Source: Acidobacteriota bacterium (GTDB lineage: Bacteria; Acidobacteriota; Vicinamibacteria; Vicinamibacterales; UBA2999). Taken from it: a stretch of DNA of 6,966 nucleotides. The DNA is taken from contig JACCSI010000655.1 of the NCBI GenBank assembly GCA_013813075.1, positions 1 to 6,966 on the forward strand, in the 5' to 3' direction. The notes below the pieces were generated by a model. The model did not search any database, was not told the origin of the DNA, and worked only from the letters and a program-made list of their open reading frames with translations. Positions 5,788 to 6,966 of this stretch are shown here, piece after piece; position 1 is the stretch's first letter; every line of letters begins with the position of its first letter. The position numbers and the translations under genes were made by a program.

Positions 5788-6966
5788 GTCAGCGTCTTGA
5801 TGCGCAGTTCGCGCAGTTGCCGCGGATCCACCTTTGAGGGCGCGTCGGCCATCAGATCAACCGCGGCGGTCGTCTTGGGAAATGGAATCACCTCGCGAAT
5901 CGAAGACTCGCCGGCAAGGAGCGCGCAAATGCGATCCAGACCTAGCGCGAGTCCCCCGTGCGGCGGCGTCCCGTATTCGAGGGCCTCGAGAAAGAACCCA
6001 AACCGGTCTTTCGCCTCGTCGTCGGTCATGCCCAACAAGCGAAATACCTGCGCTTGCGTCTCTCGATCGTGGATACGAATGCTCCCGCCGCCGAGCTCCC
6101 ACCCGTTGAGGATGACATCGTAGGCCTGCGCCTGGACCTTACCCGGATCGGACGCCATCATGTGACGATCTTCTTCACGGGGCGCTGTGAAGGGATGATT
6201 GACCGAGTCCCAGCGCTTTTCCTCCGCGTTCCAGTCGAACAAGGGGAAGTCGGTCACCCAGAGCAGCTCCCATCGGCCTTCCGGAATCAGGTTCATTTTT
6301 TTCGCGACCGCCAGCCGCAGCTGGCCCAGCACCTGCGACGTCGCGACCCGCGCGCCAGAGGCGAGCACCAGCAGATCATCGCGCTCAGCGGATGAGGTGC
6401 CGAGCACCTGCCGGATCCCCTCTTCCCCAATTGCCTTGGCGGACGACTGGACGCCATCCAGCGTGTGCCTGGCCCAAACCAGCCCCGCCGCGCCCAGCTG
6501 TTTGGCCTGCTCGACCAGTTCGTCGACCTCGCGCCGCGAGAACTTCGCCGCGCCTGGGATGACAAAGCCGCGAACGGTGCCGCCGTGTTCGACGGCTTCG
6601 CGGAAGATGCCAAAAGGCGACGTCGCGAACAGCGGCCCGAAATCCTGAATCTCCAGACCAAACCGGAGGTCCGGCTTATCGGCGCCGTATCTGGCCATCG
6701 CTTCGGCGTACGGCATACGCCGGAACGGCCGAGAAATCTCTACCCCGATGGCGGTGAAGGCCGTGGCGAGGGCCCCTTCGACGACGTCGTATACGAGGTC
6801 CGGCGTGGCAAATGACATCTCGAGGTCAACCTGAGTGAACTCGAGTTGCCGGTCGGCACGCTGATCCTCGTCGCGAAAACAGCGCGCGAACTGCACGTAA
6901 CGGTCCATCCCGGAGATCATCAGAATCTGTTTGAAGATCTGCGGCGACTGCGGCAAGGCGAAGAAC
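5784..6966 (-). CDS. aspS: Aspartyl-tRNA synthetase, C-terminal two thirds (5' end outside window)
   Basis: AspRS charges tRNA-Asp with aspartate in the cytoplasm. The visible 393 residues stay open to the right edge, beginning FFALPQSPQIFKQ. The TTG at 6956 lies inside this conserved block and is not a start. Class II motif 2 appears as FARCFRDEDQRADRQLEFTQ, followed by VDLEMSF. The GAD insertion domain that marks bacterial-type AspRS covers roughly visible residues 110-230. The active-site block then resumes with VTDFPLFDW and HPFTAPREED, followed by ELGGGSIRIH. Motif 3 is GGLALGLDRI, followed by VIPFPKT and the typical tail DLMADAPSKVDPRQLRELRI. Bacterial AspRS is about 590 residues long, so about 200 are missing, including the anticodon-binding OB fold. 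The residues that separate discriminating from tRNA-Asp/Asn non-discriminating enzymes are mostly in that missing part, so the type cannot be called. The TGA stop is 64 bases before the proposed phoH start, with no terminator hairpin seen, so readthrough into phoH is possible. Confidence 0.96.
   Translation of the reverse strand, partial: FFALPQSPQIFKQILMISGMDRYVQFARCFRDEDQRADRQLEFTQVDLEMSFATPDLVYDVVEGALATAFTAIGVEISRPFRRMPYAEAMARYGADKPDLRFGLEIQDFGPLFATSPFGIFREAVEHGGTVRGFVIPGAAKFSRREVDELVEQAKQLGAAGLVWARHTLDGVQSSAKAIGEEGIRQVLGTSSAERDDLLVLASGARVATSQVLGQLRLAVAKKMNLIPEGRWELLWVTDFPLFDWNAEEKRWDSVNHPFTAPREEDRHMMASDPGKVQAQAYDVILNGWELGGGSIRIHDRETQAQVFRLLGMTDDEAKDRFGFFLEALEYGTPPHGGLALGLDRICALLAGESSIREVIPFPKTTAAVDLMADAPSKVDPRQLRELRIKTLT

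Overview
The window is a block of housekeeping genes, all read from the minus strand (right to left). The DNA is GC-rich with near-uniform codon use, and I see no mobile element, tRNA, rRNA, CRISPR array or sign of recent transfer. In transcription order the genes are aspS (5' end outside the window), phoH/ybeZ, ybeY, a CNNM/CorC-type membrane protein gene (ybeX-like), era, mgtE and recO (3' end outside the window). The high GC and the gene order suggest an environmental Gram-negative bacterium. Acidobacteriota (Vicinamibacteria-like) is my best guess from memory of similar gene orders, but it is weakly supported and no marker here fixes the phylum.

Region by region: 5784-6966 encodes the C-terminal two thirds of bacterial aspartyl-tRNA synthetase. 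The 64-base gap at 5720-5783, together with the last bases of aspS, carries a plausible sigma70-type promoter and a strong Shine-Dalgarno for phoH. The conserved PhoH N-terminus extends upstream of the first conventional start codon, so phoH most likely begins at an ATT codon at 5719. phoH, ybeY, cnnm and era are then packed tightly, with a 6-base gap, a 4-base ATGA overlap and a 1-base TGATG overlap, which indicates translational coupling. A 167-base gap with a GC-rich inverted repeat separates era from mgtE, and a 72-base gap separates mgtE from recO.

How the genes fit together: PhoH (YbeZ), YbeY and Era are linked to ribosome and rRNA maturation, and the ybeZ-ybeY-ybeX order matches the classical Escherichia coli arrangement. 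Two magnesium-related proteins are present: the CNNM/CorC homologue between ybeY and era, whose membrane domain looks degenerate, and MgtE, a magnesium channel, between era and recO. This puts rRNA maturation, magnesium homeostasis and recombinational repair in one probable transcription unit.

I did not find an undescribed system. The points worth a second look are the likely ATT start of phoH, the degenerate DUF21 domain of the CNNM protein, a basic insertion in YbeY, the Ala in the Era G5 motif, and the placement of mgtE.
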